DNA of 60,354 bases from Streptomyces sp. A012304 (GCF_026008495.1 NZ_BQUN01000064.1:1-60354), one strand, 5' to 3'; counted from the first letter of the stretch, positions 29,426 through 38,856 are shown. Translations and numbers: made by a program. The notes: generated by a model from the letters alone, not told the origin.

Positions 29426-30646
29426 TCACACGCCGAGCGCCGCCAGCCGTTCCTCCACCCGCTCCGGCGCGTACAGGTGCTCCACGACCAGCGCACCGGC
29501 CCCCACCAGCCCCGCCCGCTCCCCCAGCCGCGAGGTCACCACCTCCAGCCGGGCGGTGGAGCGCGGCAGCGCCCGCTGGTAGAGCAGCTCGCGCACGCCC
29601 GTGAGGAAGGGCGTGCCGGCCAGGTCCCCGGCGATCATCAGCACCCCCGGGTTGAGCAGGGTGACGACGGTCGCCAGCACGTCGCCCACCTGGCGACCGG
29701 CCTCCCGGGCCAGCGCGGCCGCCGCCGGGTGCCCGGCGGCGAGCAGGTCCCGCACATCCGAGCCGGACGCCGCGCGCACCCCGCTCTCCGCCAGCTTCCG
29801 GGCCACGGCGCCACCGCTGGCGACGGCCGCGAGACAGCCGTGGGAGCCGCAGCGGCACAGGGCCTCGGCACCCACCCGGATGTGCCCGATGTCGCCGGCC
29901 CCGCCGTCGACGCCCCGGTAGATCGAGCCGTCGACCACGACCCCGGCGCCGATCCCGGTGGACACCTTGACCAGCACGAACGCCGAACAGTCCGGGTGGG
30001 CGGTGCGCTGTTCGCCGTACGCCATGAGGTTGGCGTCGTTGTCGACGAGGACGGGGAGGGGCGGTGCGCCCGTGCGCTCGGTGACGGCCCTGGCCAGGCG
30101 GCCGCGTATGTCGTAGCCGTCCCAGCCGGGCATGATCGGCGGCTGGACGACGCGGCCGCTCTCGCTGTCGACCGGGCCGGGCACGGCGACGCCGATGCCG
30201 CAGACCTCGTCGGCGCGGTGACCGGCCTTCTCCAGCAGCTCGGCGAACCAGCGGCCCAGCTCCTCCAGCACCGGCTCCGGGCCGTCCTCCACGACCAGCG
30301 TGCCCGAGTGCTCGGCGAGGATCTCCCCGGTCAGGGAGAGCACGGCGGCGCGCGCGTGGCGGGTGTCGAGGTCGGCGGCGAGGACGACGGCGTGGGCGTC
30401 GTCGAACTCCAGCGTGATGGAGGGACGGCCGCCCAGCGGCGAGTCGACCGGGCCGCCCGCTCCCTCGCGCAGCCAGCCCGCGCGGAACAAGCGGTCCAGG
30501 CGCTGTCCGACGGTGGCCCGGGACAGGCCGGTGGCCTGCTGGAGGGCACCTCGTGTCGTCGCCCGGCCCGTGCGCACCAGCGTGAGCAGATCTCCGGCGC
30601 CGGCCTGACCGCCGCCCCTGCCCGTCCGTCCCGGCTGCCCGGTCAT
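29426..30646 (-). CDS. ROK family transcriptional repressor
   Basis: 406 residues. N-terminal winged helix (LLTLVRTGRATTRGALQQATGLSRATV), then a sugar-kinase-like ROK domain with VLVDNDANLMAYGE and the zinc motif GHIRVGAEALCRCGSHGCLAAVAS. Such repressors respond to a sugar or sugar phosphate and control uptake or breakdown genes. ATG 30646 is chosen because AAGGGGG stands about 5 nt upstream; GTG 30670 is open but poor. It diverges from the two glycoside hydrolase genes, which are its likely targets. Confidence 0.9.
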   Translation of the reverse strand: MTGQPGRTGRGGGQAGAGDLLTLVRTGRATTRGALQQATGLSRATVGQRLDRLFRAGWLREGAGGPVDSPLGGRPSITLEFDDAHAVVLAADLDTRHARAAVLSLTGEILAEHSGTLVVEDGPEPVLEELGRWFAELLEKAGHRADEVCGIGVAVPGPVDSESGRVVQPPIMPGWDGYDIRGRLARAVTERTGAPPLPVLVDNDANLMAYGEQRTAHPDCSAFVLVKVSTGIGAGVVVDGSIYRGVDGGAGDIGHIRVGAEALCRCGSHGCLAAVASGGAVARKLAESGVRAASGSDVRDLLAAGHPAAAALAREAGRQVGDVLATVVTLLNPGVLMIAGDLAGTPFLTGVRELLYQRALPRSTARLEVVTSRLGERAGLVGAGALVVEHLYAPERVEERLAALGV

Positions 30647-30659
30647 GCGCACCCCCTTG

Positions 30660-30715
30660 TGTTTCTCCACCTTGCATTACATATTGAGTTTTGCGTGTTA
30701 AATAGACGTAACCCT
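30660..30715. promoter_or_regulatory. AT-rich divergent promoter/operator region
   Basis: A strikingly AT-rich stretch in GC-rich surroundings between the ROK repressor and the hydrolase genes. It contains two similar segments, TTGCATTACATATTGAG and TTGCGTGTTAAATAGAC. AT-rich operators are typical of ROK proteins such as NagC and Mlc. The exact site is inferred. Confidence 0.35.
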
Positions 30716-30766
30716 ACGGTAGCCGCTGCCGAACCGGGCGGCTGAGACGTCTTCGGGGAGCCCCGA

Positions 30767-32215
30767 GTGGATCGCACTGCCCAGCTCGTCGCCCGCGTTA
30801 CAGCACCCACCGCTGTATACGAGCCCGCCACGGCGGCGGGTTCGCTGCATCTCAAGGCGGTGGAGGTGCTGGAGCGCAACTGGACGGGAACGTCCACGGT
30901 GCCCTCGCGCAGCCTGTACCCGCACCAGTGGTCCTGGGACTCCGCGTTCATCGCGATCGGCCTGCGGCACGTGTCGCCGCACCGGGCCCAGACGGAGCTG
31001 GAGACACTGCTGGACGCGCAGTGGGGCGACGGGCGGATCCCGCACATCGTCTTCAACCCCTCCGTGCCGCTCGACGCGTACTTCCCGAGCCCCGACTTCT
31101 GGCGCTCCTCGACCGCGGGGCGCGCCGCGGGCGCCCCGCGCACCGTACAGACCTCCGGCATCGTGCAGCCACCGGTGCACGCGCTGGCGGCCTGGCTGGT
31201 GCACCGCGCCGACCCGGAACTCTCCCGGGCGCGCGGCTTCCTCGCCCGGGTCCATCCCCGGCTGGCCGCCTGGCACCGGTATCTGCTGCACCGGCGGGAC
31301 CTGGGCGGGGGCGGGCTGGTGTCCGTGGTCCACCCGTGGGAGCAGGGGATGGACAACGCCCCTTCCTGGGACGCCCCGCTCGCCCGGGTCGCCCCCGCGC
31401 CGACCCGCTCCTTCCGGCGTGCCGACCTCGACCACGGGGCGGCCGAGGACCGGCCGACGGATCTGGACTACGGGCGGTACGTGCGGCTGGCGACGGACTA
31501 CCGGGACGGCGGGTACGCCGACGGGGGCGGCGGTTTCGCCGTGGAGGACCCCGCCTTCAACGCGCTGCTGATCGCCTCCGAGCACGCGCTCGCCCGGATC
31601 GCGCACGAGCTGGGCGCCACCGGCACCGCACGCCACGCCCGCGCGGAGCGGCTGACGGCGGCCCTGGTGGAACGGCTGTGGGACCCGGCGGAGGGCCTGT
31701 TCTTCTGCCGGGACGTCAGGGGCGGCGGGCTGGTCCGCGAACGGGGCGTCTCCGGTCTGGTCCCGCTCCTCCTGCCCCGGCTCCCGCGCGAGGTCGCCAC
31801 CGCCCTCGTGGGGACCCTGCGCGGCCCGCACTTCGGGCTGGGCACCACCACCCGCCTCGTGCCCAGCTACGACCTGCTCGGCGAGGCCTTCGACCGGCAC
31901 CGCTACTGGCGCGGCCCCGCCTGGTTCAACACCGGCTGGCTGCTGGAGCGGGGCCTGAGACTGCACGGCGAGCGCAGGCACGCGGACGCGCTGCGCGAGG
32001 CCGTGCTGGACATCGCGGCCACCTCGCGGTTCGCCGAGTACGTCGACCCGTACACCGGCGAGGCCTGCGGGGCGAGCGACTTCAGCTGGACGGCCGCGCT
32101 CACGCTCGACCTCCTGCACGACATCGGGACCGACAGGACCGGGCACGAGGGCACCTCGAGCGACAGCACCGCAGACAGGGACGACACCGCACTCAAGGGA
32201 GGGGACCGGGGATGA
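30767..32215 (+). CDS. Glycoside hydrolase, (alpha/alpha)6 GH63/mannosylglycerate-hydrolase-like
   Basis: A 482-residue cytoplasmic enzyme with an (alpha/alpha)6 barrel pattern similar to GH63-type glucosidases and mannosylglycerate hydrolases. Examples are YPHQWSWDSAFIAIGL near the start, VVHPWEQGMDNAPSWD with the catalytic acid region, YWRGPAWFNTGWLLERGL and the end SDFSWTAALTLDLL. Substrate not determined. Start GTG 30767 after GGGGAG. Its TGA overlaps the ATG of the next hydrolase, so the two are coupled. Confidence 0.82.
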   Translation: MDRTAQLVARVTAPTAVYEPATAAGSLHLKAVEVLERNWTGTSTVPSRSLYPHQWSWDSAFIAIGLRHVSPHRAQTELETLLDAQWGDGRIPHIVFNPSVPLDAYFPSPDFWRSSTAGRAAGAPRTVQTSGIVQPPVHALAAWLVHRADPELSRARGFLARVHPRLAAWHRYLLHRRDLGGGGLVSVVHPWEQGMDNAPSWDAPLARVAPAPTRSFRRADLDHGAAEDRPTDLDYGRYVRLATDYRDGGYADGGGGFAVEDPAFNALLIASEHALARIAHELGATGTARHARAERLTAALVERLWDPAEGLFFCRDVRGGGLVRERGVSGLVPLLLPRLPREVATALVGTLRGPHFGLGTTTRLVPSYDLLGEAFDRHRYWRGPAWFNTGWLLERGLRLHGERRHADALREAVLDIAATSRFAEYVDPYTGEACGASDFSWTAALTLDLLHDIGTDRTGHEGTSSDSTADRDDTALKGGDRG

Positions 32216-34149
32216 CGGACCGGCATCATCTGCTCGTGCACGGCGGGACGTTCGCGGCCGTCGGTGACCGCGGGGACATCAGCGGCGTCCGGGGCACCGG
32301 CTCCCCGGACGGGCTGTTCGTCAGGGACGGGCGGCACCTCAGCCGCTGGCAGCTGACGGTCGACGGGGCCGTGCCGGAGGTGCTCTCACCGGTCTCGGGC
32401 GGGGACGCCGCGCGCTGTGTGCTCGTGCCGCGCGGCGGCCGCGACGAGCCGCCGTCCTGCACGCTGTTCCGGGAGCAGGCCGTCGGCGACAGCTCGTTCG
32501 TGGAGCTGCTGCGGGTGACGAGCAACCGTCCGGTGCCGACGACGGTCCGGCTGGCGCTCACCGTCGACGCCGACTTCGCCGACCAGTTCGAACTCCGCTC
32601 CGACCACCGCACCTACGCCAAGGCCGGCGCCGTCCGCCGCCGCCAGGTCCTCGACGACGGCGTGGAGTTCACCTACCGGCGCGGCGAGTGGCGGTCCGTC
32701 ACCTCGGTGACCGCCGATCCCGCCCCGGACGGTGTGGAGGAGACCGGCACCGGCGCCCGCCGCCTGGTGTGGGCGCTGGAGCTGCCGCCGCACGGCTCGG
32801 CCGCGCTCACCCTGCGCGTGATGGCCCGGCCGCACGGCGAGAAGCGGGCCCTGCGGGTACCCAGCTCCCCGTCGGCATTGACCGAAAAGCTACTTGCGCA
32901 TGAGGCCCAGTTCATGGAAGGCGTGGCCTTCCCGACCGGCTGGCCCGAGCTGGCCGCCGCCTGCGCGCGGGGCCTCGCGGACCTGGCCGCGCTCCAGGTC
33001 CCGGCGACCGGCCCGGACGGCGAGGATCTGCGGGTGCCCGCGGCCGGCGCCCCCTGGTTCCTGACCCTGCTGGGCCGCGACGCCCTGCTCACCTCCCTCT
33101 TCGCCCTGCCCTATCTCCCCGGCCCGGCCGCCGCCACGCTTCTGGCGCTCTCCGCCGCCCAGGCCACCGAGACGGGCCGCGCGTCGGTCGCCCAGCCCGG
33201 CAAGATCGTCCACGAGGTGCGGCACGGCGAGCTCGCCCACTTCCAGCAGGTCCCCTACGGCCGCTACTACGGCTCGGTGGACGCCACCCCGCTCTTCCTC
33301 GTCCTGCTCGGCACGTACGTCGAACAGACCGGCGACACGGAGCTCGCCCGCCGGCTGGAGCCGCACGCCCGCGCGGCGGTCGGCTGGATGCTCGACCACG
33401 GCGGCCTCACCTCGCGCGGCTACCTGGTGTACCGCGCCGACGAGGGCGGCCTCGCCAACCAGAACTGGAAGGACTCCCCCGGCGCCATCTGCTGGGCCGA
33501 CGGCACCCGCCCGACCGGCCCGGTGACCGCGGCGGGCGCCCAGGGCTACGCCTACGACGCGCTGCGCCGCACCGCGTGGACGGCGCGCACGGTGTGGGGG
33601 GACGAGACCTACGCGGCGCTGCTGGAACAGGCGGCCGCCGATCTGCGCGACCGCTTCCAGCGGGACTTCTGGATGCCGGAGCACTCCTTCCCCGCCCTCG
33701 CGCTGGACGGCCGGGGCCACCAGGTCGACGCGCTCGCCTCGGACGCCGGCCATCTGCTGTGGTCCGGGCTGCTGGACAAGGAGTACGGCGAGGTCGTGGG
33801 CCGGCGCCTGCTGGAGCCGGACTTCTTCTCCGGCTGGGGGGTGCGCACGCTGGCGGCCGGGCAGCCGGCGTACCACCCGCTGTCGTACCACCGGGGGTCG
33901 GTCTGGCCGCACGACAACGCGCTGATCGCCCTGGGCCTGGCCCGCTACGGCCTGCACGACGAGGCGCGCGCGGTCGCGAACGGCATGGTCGACGCGGCCA
34001 CCGCCACCGGCCACCGCCTGCCCGAGGTCCTCGCCGGCCACGGCCGTGACACGCACGCCGAGCCGGTGCCGTACCCTCACGCGTGCGTACGGGAATCCCG
34101 GTCGGCGGCCGCCCCGTTGGCGCTGCTCACCGCGGTGGGCGGCGTGTGA
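32212..34149 (+). CDS. Glycogen-debranching-type amylo-alpha-1,6-glucosidase
   Basis: 645 residues. The N-terminal beta-sandwich domain is that of bacterial/archaeal debranching enzymes (GDISGVRGTGSPDGLFVRDGRHLSRW). The (alpha/alpha)6 catalytic domain follows, with PWFLTLLGRDALLTSL, GKIVHEVRHGELA, LANQNWKDSPGAICWADG, HLLWSGLLDKEYGEVV and SYHRGSVWPHDNALIALGL. It acts on alpha-linked oligosaccharides; exact linkage unknown. ATG 32212 overlaps the upstream stop (ATGA). The pair with the ROK repressor suggests a small regulated sugar-breakdown unit without its own transporter. Confidence 0.87.
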   Translation: MTDRHHLLVHGGTFAAVGDRGDISGVRGTGSPDGLFVRDGRHLSRWQLTVDGAVPEVLSPVSGGDAARCVLVPRGGRDEPPSCTLFREQAVGDSSFVELLRVTSNRPVPTTVRLALTVDADFADQFELRSDHRTYAKAGAVRRRQVLDDGVEFTYRRGEWRSVTSVTADPAPDGVEETGTGARRLVWALELPPHGSAALTLRVMARPHGEKRALRVPSSPSALTEKLLAHEAQFMEGVAFPTGWPELAAACARGLADLAALQVPATGPDGEDLRVPAAGAPWFLTLLGRDALLTSLFALPYLPGPAAATLLALSAAQATETGRASVAQPGKIVHEVRHGELAHFQQVPYGRYYGSVDATPLFLVLLGTYVEQTGDTELARRLEPHARAAVGWMLDHGGLTSRGYLVYRADEGGLANQNWKDSPGAICWADGTRPTGPVTAAGAQGYAYDALRRTAWTARTVWGDETYAALLEQAAADLRDRFQRDFWMPEHSFPALALDGRGHQVDALASDAGHLLWSGLLDKEYGEVVGRRLLEPDFFSGWGVRTLAAGQPAYHPLSYHRGSVWPHDNALIALGLARYGLHDEARAVANGMVDAATATGHRLPEVLAGHGRDTHAEPVPYPHACVRESRSAAAPLALLTAVGGV

Positions 34150-34225
34150 CGGCGGCCTGAGCCCGGCGTTTGCGCGAAGTTTGCCGAGCGCGTGCCGGGG
34201 CGGCTGAACACCGGCCCGGAACAAG

Positions 34226-34290
34226 CCGTACGAAACTGCGGCGGATCCGATCCTCCACGTCGGATCCGCCGAACCACCGCCTTCGTACGG
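34226..34290 (+). promoter_or_regulatory. Nested perfect inverted repeats before the sulfatase gene
   Basis: The outer arms CCGTACGAA (34226-34234) and TTCGTACGG (34282-34290) enclose inner arms CGGCGGATCCGA (34239-34250) and TCGGATCCGCCG (34260-34271). The structure ends right before the GGAAGGA ribosome site of the gene at 34304. It could be an RNA hairpin, two operators, or a terminator for the upstream gene. Confidence 0.5.
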
Positions 34291-34303
34291 AAGGACCCCT
34301 CGG

Positions 34304-36085
34304 GTGCCTGTCTCCACACGCTCTCGTCACCTGCCCGACACGACCGACGGCACCGCCGCGCCGGCCGAGGACGCGGTCGAGGGCTCCGGGACCGCCCGGC
34401 GCACGCCACGGGCGCGGCTGGCGCACTGGCGTGCCTGGCGCGAGCGGCACCCGAGGGCCGCGCGGGTGGTGTGGTGGACGGCGACCGTGCTGTCCGTCGT
34501 CCTGGTGATCGGGGCGCTGCTGCTGCCGAACCGGCTGTTCGCGCTCCAGGTGGACCAGTTCGTGCGGCTGCCCGGCGAGGCGATCGTGGGAGCGGCGGTG
34601 CTGCTGGCGCTGCCCTGCCGGCCGCGGGTGGCGGTGGCCGCGCTGACCGGGGTCTTCCTCGGGGCGCTGACCGTGCTGAACCTGCTCGACATGTACTTCG
34701 TCGAGTACCTGGGCCGCGACTTCAACCTGGTCCTGGACTGGGAGCTGCTCGACGACGCCCAGTCCTACGTCGCCGACTCGATGGGCCGCACCACCGCGCT
34801 CGCCGCCACCGTCGGGCTGTTGCTGCTGGTGGCACTGCTGTTCACCGTGATGGCGCTGGCGACGGTCCGGCTCGCCGGGCTGCTGGCCCGCGACATCCGG
34901 GCGGCGACCCGGGCCACGCTGGTCTCCGGCACGGTGTGGATCACCTGCTCGGTGCTGGGCCTGGAGTACGCGGGGCTGCCGGTCGCCTCCGACCGGGTCG
35001 CGAGCAACGTCGCCTCCGAGGCGCGGCAGGTGCGGGACACCCTGCGGGACGAGGCCGCGTTCGCCGAGGAGGCCCGTACCGACGCCTTCGGTGCCACGCC
35101 GCCCGCGCAGCTCGTGCCCGCCCTGCGCGGCAAGGACGTGATCTTCACGTTCATCGAGAGCTACGGCCGCAGCGCGATCGAGGACCCGGTGATCGCGCCC
35201 GGTGTGAACCGCACCCTCGACGTGAGCACGAAGGCGCTGGCCGAGGCGGGTTACCACGCCAGGAGCGGCTGGCTGACCTCGTCGACGTTCGGCGGCAGCA
35301 GCTGGCTCGGCCACTCCACGACCCTGTCCGGTCTGTGGGTCGACACCCAGCAGCGCTACCGGACCGTCATGGCCAGCGACCACCTCAGCCTCACCAAGGC
35401 GTTCCGGAAGACCGGCGCATGGGACACCGTCGGCGTCATGCCAGGTGTGCAGAAGGGCTGGCCGGAGCAGGAGTTCTACGGCCTCGACAAGGTCTACAAC
35501 GCCTTCCAGATGGGCTACCAGGGGCCGAAGTTCAGCTGGTCGACGATGCCCGACCAGTACGCGCTGGAGGCGTTCCAGCGGCTGGAGCACGGCAAGAAGC
35601 GCGACAAGCCGCTGATGGCAGAGATCATCCTGACCTCCAGCCACCAGCCGTGGGCGCCGCTGCCGACGATGGTCGGCTGGGACGAACTGGGCGACGGCTC
35701 GGTCTTCGGCCCCATCCAGAAGGCCGGCACCAAGGCCTCGGAGATCATCTCCGACGGCACCAAGTCCCGTGAGGCGTACGGCCGGTCGGTCCAGTACTCG
35801 GTGACCGCGCTCACCCAGTGGCTGGAGCGCTACGGCAGCGAGGACACCGTGCTGGTCTTCCTCGGCGACCACCAGCCCATCGCCCGCGTCAGCGGGAACG
35901 ACGCCAGCCGGGACGTACCGGTGTCCGTCGTCGCCAAGGACCCGAAGGTCCTCGACCGGATCTCGGGCTGGAAGTGGACGGAGGGGCTGAGGCCCGCGCC
36001 GGACGCCCCGGTGTGGAAGATGAGCGCGTTCCGCGACCGCTTCCTGACCGCCTTCGGCTCGGTGCCGCGCCCGTCGCGGGACTGA
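34304..36085 (+). CDS. Membrane sulfatase-superfamily protein, lipoteichoic-acid-synthase-like
   Basis: A 593-residue protein with a Ser/Arg-rich cytoplasmic tail and about four to five membrane helices (ATVLSVVLVIGALLLPNRLF, AATVGLLLLVALLFTVMALATV). The extracytoplasmic alkaline-phosphatase-fold domain has DVIFTFIESYGRSAIED with the metal/catalytic region, TSSTFGGSSWLGHSTTLSGLWV, ILTSSHQPW and VLVFLGDHQP. Members transfer phosphoglycerol or related groups in the envelope, or act as phosphatases/sulfatases. Start GTG 34304 with GGAAGGA 8 nt before. It ends 1 nt before the convergent dusB stop. Confidence 0.85.
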   Translation: MPVSTRSRHLPDTTDGTAAPAEDAVEGSGTARRTPRARLAHWRAWRERHPRAARVVWWTATVLSVVLVIGALLLPNRLFALQVDQFVRLPGEAIVGAAVLLALPCRPRVAVAALTGVFLGALTVLNLLDMYFVEYLGRDFNLVLDWELLDDAQSYVADSMGRTTALAATVGLLLLVALLFTVMALATVRLAGLLARDIRAATRATLVSGTVWITCSVLGLEYAGLPVASDRVASNVASEARQVRDTLRDEAAFAEEARTDAFGATPPAQLVPALRGKDVIFTFIESYGRSAIEDPVIAPGVNRTLDVSTKALAEAGYHARSGWLTSSTFGGSSWLGHSTTLSGLWVDTQQRYRTVMASDHLSLTKAFRKTGAWDTVGVMPGVQKGWPEQEFYGLDKVYNAFQMGYQGPKFSWSTMPDQYALEAFQRLEHGKKRDKPLMAEIILTSSHQPWAPLPTMVGWDELGDGSVFGPIQKAGTKASEIISDGTKSREAYGRSVQYSVTALTQWLERYGSEDTVLVFLGDHQPIARVSGNDASRDVPVSVVAKDPKVLDRISGWKWTEGLRPAPDAPVWKMSAFRDRFLTAFGSVPRPSRD

Positions 36086-36086
36086 C

Positions 36087-37250
36087 TCAGCCGCCGGAGG
36101 TGTCGAGCTCCGCGTCCTCGCTGACGCCCGCGCAGTCGTAGGGGTCCTTGAGCCAGCCGTCCGGCAGCACCACCCGGTTGTTGCCGGAGGTACGGCCGCG
36201 GGGGCCGTCGGCGTCGGCCGGCCAGGGCTGGTCGAGGTCCAGTTCGTCGAGTCCGGCGCGCAGGTCGGCCAACGAGGAGGTGATCGCCAGGCGCTTGCGC
36301 ATCTCGGAGCCGACCGCGAAACCCTTCAGGTACCAGGCGACGTGCTTGCGGAAGTCCACGACGCCCTTGGACTCGTCGCCGATCCACTCACCGAGCAGGG
36401 TGGCGTGGCGGACCATAACGTCGGCGACCTCGCGCAGGGCGGGCCGGGCGAGGTCCCGCGTGCGGCCCTCGAAGGCCGCGACCAGGTCCGCGAACAGCCA
36501 CGGCCGGCCCAGACAGCCGCGTCCGACGACGACTCCGTCGCAGCCGGTCTCGCGCACCATCCGCAGGGCGTCCTCGGCCGACCAGATGTCCCCATTGCCG
36601 AGGACGGGGATCTCCGGGACGTGTTCCTTGAGCCGGGCGATGGCCTCCCAGTCGGCGGTGCCGCCGTAGTGCTGGGCGGCGGTGCGGCCGTGCAGGGCGA
36701 TCGCGGTCACGCCCTCCTCGACGGCGATCCGGCCCGCGTCGAGGTAGGTGATGTGGTCGTCGTCGATGCCCTTGCGCATCTTCATGGTGACGGGGAGGTC
36801 GCCGGCCCCGCTGACGGCCTCGCGCAGGATGGCCCGCAGCAGGTTGCGCTTGTACGGGAGGGCGGATCCGCCGCCCTTGCGGGTCACCTTGGGGACCGGG
36901 CAGCCGAAGTTCAGGTCGATGTGGTCGGCGAGGCCCTCCTCCGCGATCATGCGGACGGCCTTGCCGACGGTCGCCGGGTCGACGCCGTACAGCTGGATCG
37001 AGCGCGGGTTCTCCGTCGCGTCGAACTGGATGAGCTGCATGGTCTTCTCGTTGCGCTCGACCAGCGCCCGGGTGGTGATCATCTCGCTCACGAACAGGCC
37101 CTTGCCGCCGCTGAACTCCCGGCACAGGGTGCGGAAGGGGGCGTTGGTGATCCCTGCCATGGGGGCGAGGACGACCGGCGGCGTGACGGCGTGCGGGCCG
37201 ATCCGCAGGGGCGTCCTCTGGGTGCTGTTCGTGGGCGCGGTCGTGGGCAT
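36087..37250 (-). CDS. dusB: tRNA-dihydrouridine synthase
   Basis: A 387-residue FMN enzyme that reduces uridines in the tRNA D-loop. TIM barrel with VVLAPMAGITNAPFRTLCR, the catalytic cysteine in HIDLNFGCPVPKVTRKGGG, VTMKMRKGIDDDH, AIALHGRTAAQHY and GRGCLGRPWLF, followed by the helical tRNA-binding domain. ATG 37250 (MPTTAPTNST) is preferred. GACAAT lies 6 nt before GGGGGA-ATG, so the mRNA may be leaderless or nearly so. Longer frames to 37904 cross the divergent MFS gene and are artefacts. Confidence 0.95.
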   Translation of the reverse strand: MPTTAPTNSTQRTPLRIGPHAVTPPVVLAPMAGITNAPFRTLCREFSGGKGLFVSEMITTRALVERNEKTMQLIQFDATENPRSIQLYGVDPATVGKAVRMIAEEGLADHIDLNFGCPVPKVTRKGGGSALPYKRNLLRAILREAVSGAGDLPVTMKMRKGIDDDHITYLDAGRIAVEEGVTAIALHGRTAAQHYGGTADWEAIARLKEHVPEIPVLGNGDIWSAEDALRMVRETGCDGVVVGRGCLGRPWLFADLVAAFEGRTRDLARPALREVADVMVRHATLLGEWIGDESKGVVDFRKHVAWYLKGFAVGSEMRKRLAITSSLADLRAGLDELDLDQPWPADADGPRGRTSGNNRVVLPDGWLKDPYDCAGVSEDAELDTSGG

Positions 37251-37286
37251 TCCCCCATTGTCACGCACGCCGGGGGTGGCCGAGGC

Positions 37287-37307
37287 AATGACCTTGTAAA
37301 GGTCATT
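37287..37307. promoter_or_regulatory. 21-bp perfect palindrome between dusB and the MFS gene
   Basis: AATGACCTT-GTA-AAGGTCATT at 37287-37307. The size and symmetry fit a TetR/MarR-type dimer site. It lies 30-60 nt before the MFS start, just upstream of a possible -10 box TACGAT (37334-37339). Confidence 0.65.
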
Positions 37308-37346
37308 AGTTAGCCGCACTATCGACATCGGCGTACGATGGGGCGC

Positions 37347-38786
37347 ATGCCCGAGCTCAGCGAGCGCCGACGTCGGCTCGTCCTCGCGATCTGCTGTATG
37401 AGCCTGCTGATCGTGAGCCTCGACACCACCGCTCTGAACGTCGCGCTGCCCGCGATGGAGCGCGATCTGCACGCCACCACCTCCGGTCTGCAGTGGACGA
37501 TCGACGCCTACACGGTGGTGCTGGCCGGGCTGCTGATGCTCGCGGGCTCCACGGCCGACCGGATCGGCCGCAAGAAGGTCTTCATGGCGGGTCTGGTGAT
37601 CTTCTCGCTCGGCTCCCTGCTGTGCTCGCTCGCCCCGAACCTGGACCTGCTCGTCGTGTTCCGGATGGTGCAGGCGGTCGGCGGCTCGATGCTCAACCCG
37701 GTCGCCATGTCGATCATCACCAACACCTTCACCGACCCGCGTGAGCGGGCCCGCGCCATCGGCGTGTGGGGCGCGGTCGTCGGCATCTCGATGGCCCTGG
37801 GCCCGCTGGTGGGCGGATTGCTGGTGGAGGCGGTGGACTGGCGCGCGATCTTCTGGGTCAACCTGCCCGTCGGCCTCGCGGCCCTCCTGCTGACCCTGCG
37901 CCACGTCCCCGAGTCCCGCGCGGCCACGGCCCGCCGCCCCGACCCCGTCGGCCAGGTGCTGGTCATCGTCCTCTTCGGCTCCCTGACTTACGCGATCATC
38001 GAGGCGCCGACGGCCGGCCTCGCGCGCAGCGGCCCCTTCGCGGGGCTCGCGCTGGCCGCGCTGCTGGCGCTGCTGTGGTACGAGCCGCGCCGCGACGAGC
38101 CCCTCATCGACCTGCGGTTCTTCCGCTCGGTGCCGTTCAGCGGGGCCACGGTGATCGCGATCAGCGCGTTCGCCGCCCTCGGCGGGTTCCTGTTCCTGTC
38201 GACGCTGTACCTGCAGAACGTGCGGGGACTGGACGCCCTGCGCGCCGGTCTGTGGATGCTGCCGATGGCCGTCCCGACCTTCCTGTGCGCACCCCTGTCC
38301 GGGCGGCTGGTCGGCAGCCGGGGGCCACGGCTGCCGCTGCTGGTCGCCGGGGTCACGATGACGTCGAGCGCGGTCCTGTTCGCCGTCTTCGAGGCCGAGA
38401 CGTCCGACGTCACGCTCTTCCTCGGCTACCTGCTGTTCGGCATCGGATTCGGCTTCGTGAACGCGCCGATCACCAACACGGCGGTCTCCGGCATGCCGCG
38501 CGGCCAGGCGGGCGTGGCCGCGGCCGTCGCCTCCACCAGCCGGCAGCTGGGACAGACCCTGGGCGTCGCGGTGGTGGGCGCGGTGCTGGCGGCCGGCATC
38601 GGTGCCTCGGCCTACGAGGAGCGGTTCGTCTCCGCCGCCACCCCCGGCTGGTGGATCCTCGCCGCCTGTGGCGCGGCGGTCCTCCTGGTGGGCTTCGCCT
38701 CGAGCGGCCGCTGGGCGCGACGGACCGCGGAACGGGCGGCCGAACGCCTGGAGGCGGGGGAGATCCGCGAGGCCGTACGGAGGTGA
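37347..38786 (+). CDS. MFS drug exporter, DHA2 (14-helix EmrB/QacA) type
   Basis: About 479 residues with 14 membrane helices. Motifs: SLDTTALNVALPAMERDL (helix 1 motif of DHA2), AGSTADRIGRKKVF (motif A), QAVGGSMLNPVAMSIITNTF (motif B) and GPLVGGLLVEAVDWRAIFWVNLPVG (motif C). Probably proton-driven export of hydrophobic compounds. ATG 37347 would be position +1 of a transcript driven by TACGAT at 37334, so leaderless translation is likely; ATG 37338 is an in-frame alternative. No regulator gene is adjacent; the palindrome upstream implies one elsewhere. Confidence 0.92.
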   Translation: MPELSERRRRLVLAICCMSLLIVSLDTTALNVALPAMERDLHATTSGLQWTIDAYTVVLAGLLMLAGSTADRIGRKKVFMAGLVIFSLGSLLCSLAPNLDLLVVFRMVQAVGGSMLNPVAMSIITNTFTDPRERARAIGVWGAVVGISMALGPLVGGLLVEAVDWRAIFWVNLPVGLAALLLTLRHVPESRAATARRPDPVGQVLVIVLFGSLTYAIIEAPTAGLARSGPFAGLALAALLALLWYEPRRDEPLIDLRFFRSVPFSGATVIAISAFAALGGFLFLSTLYLQNVRGLDALRAGLWMLPMAVPTFLCAPLSGRLVGSRGPRLPLLVAGVTMTSSAVLFAVFEAETSDVTLFLGYLLFGIGFGFVNAPITNTAVSGMPRGQAGVAAAVASTSRQLGQTLGVAVVGAVLAAGIGASAYEERFVSAATPGWWILAACGAAVLLVGFASSGRWARRTAERAAERLEAGEIREAVRR

Positions 38787-38856
38787 GGGCGGGGATCGGG
38801 CCGGGAGGAAGGGGCAGCCGGTGGCGGACCGAGCGGTGTTCGGGCAGGCTCACCTC

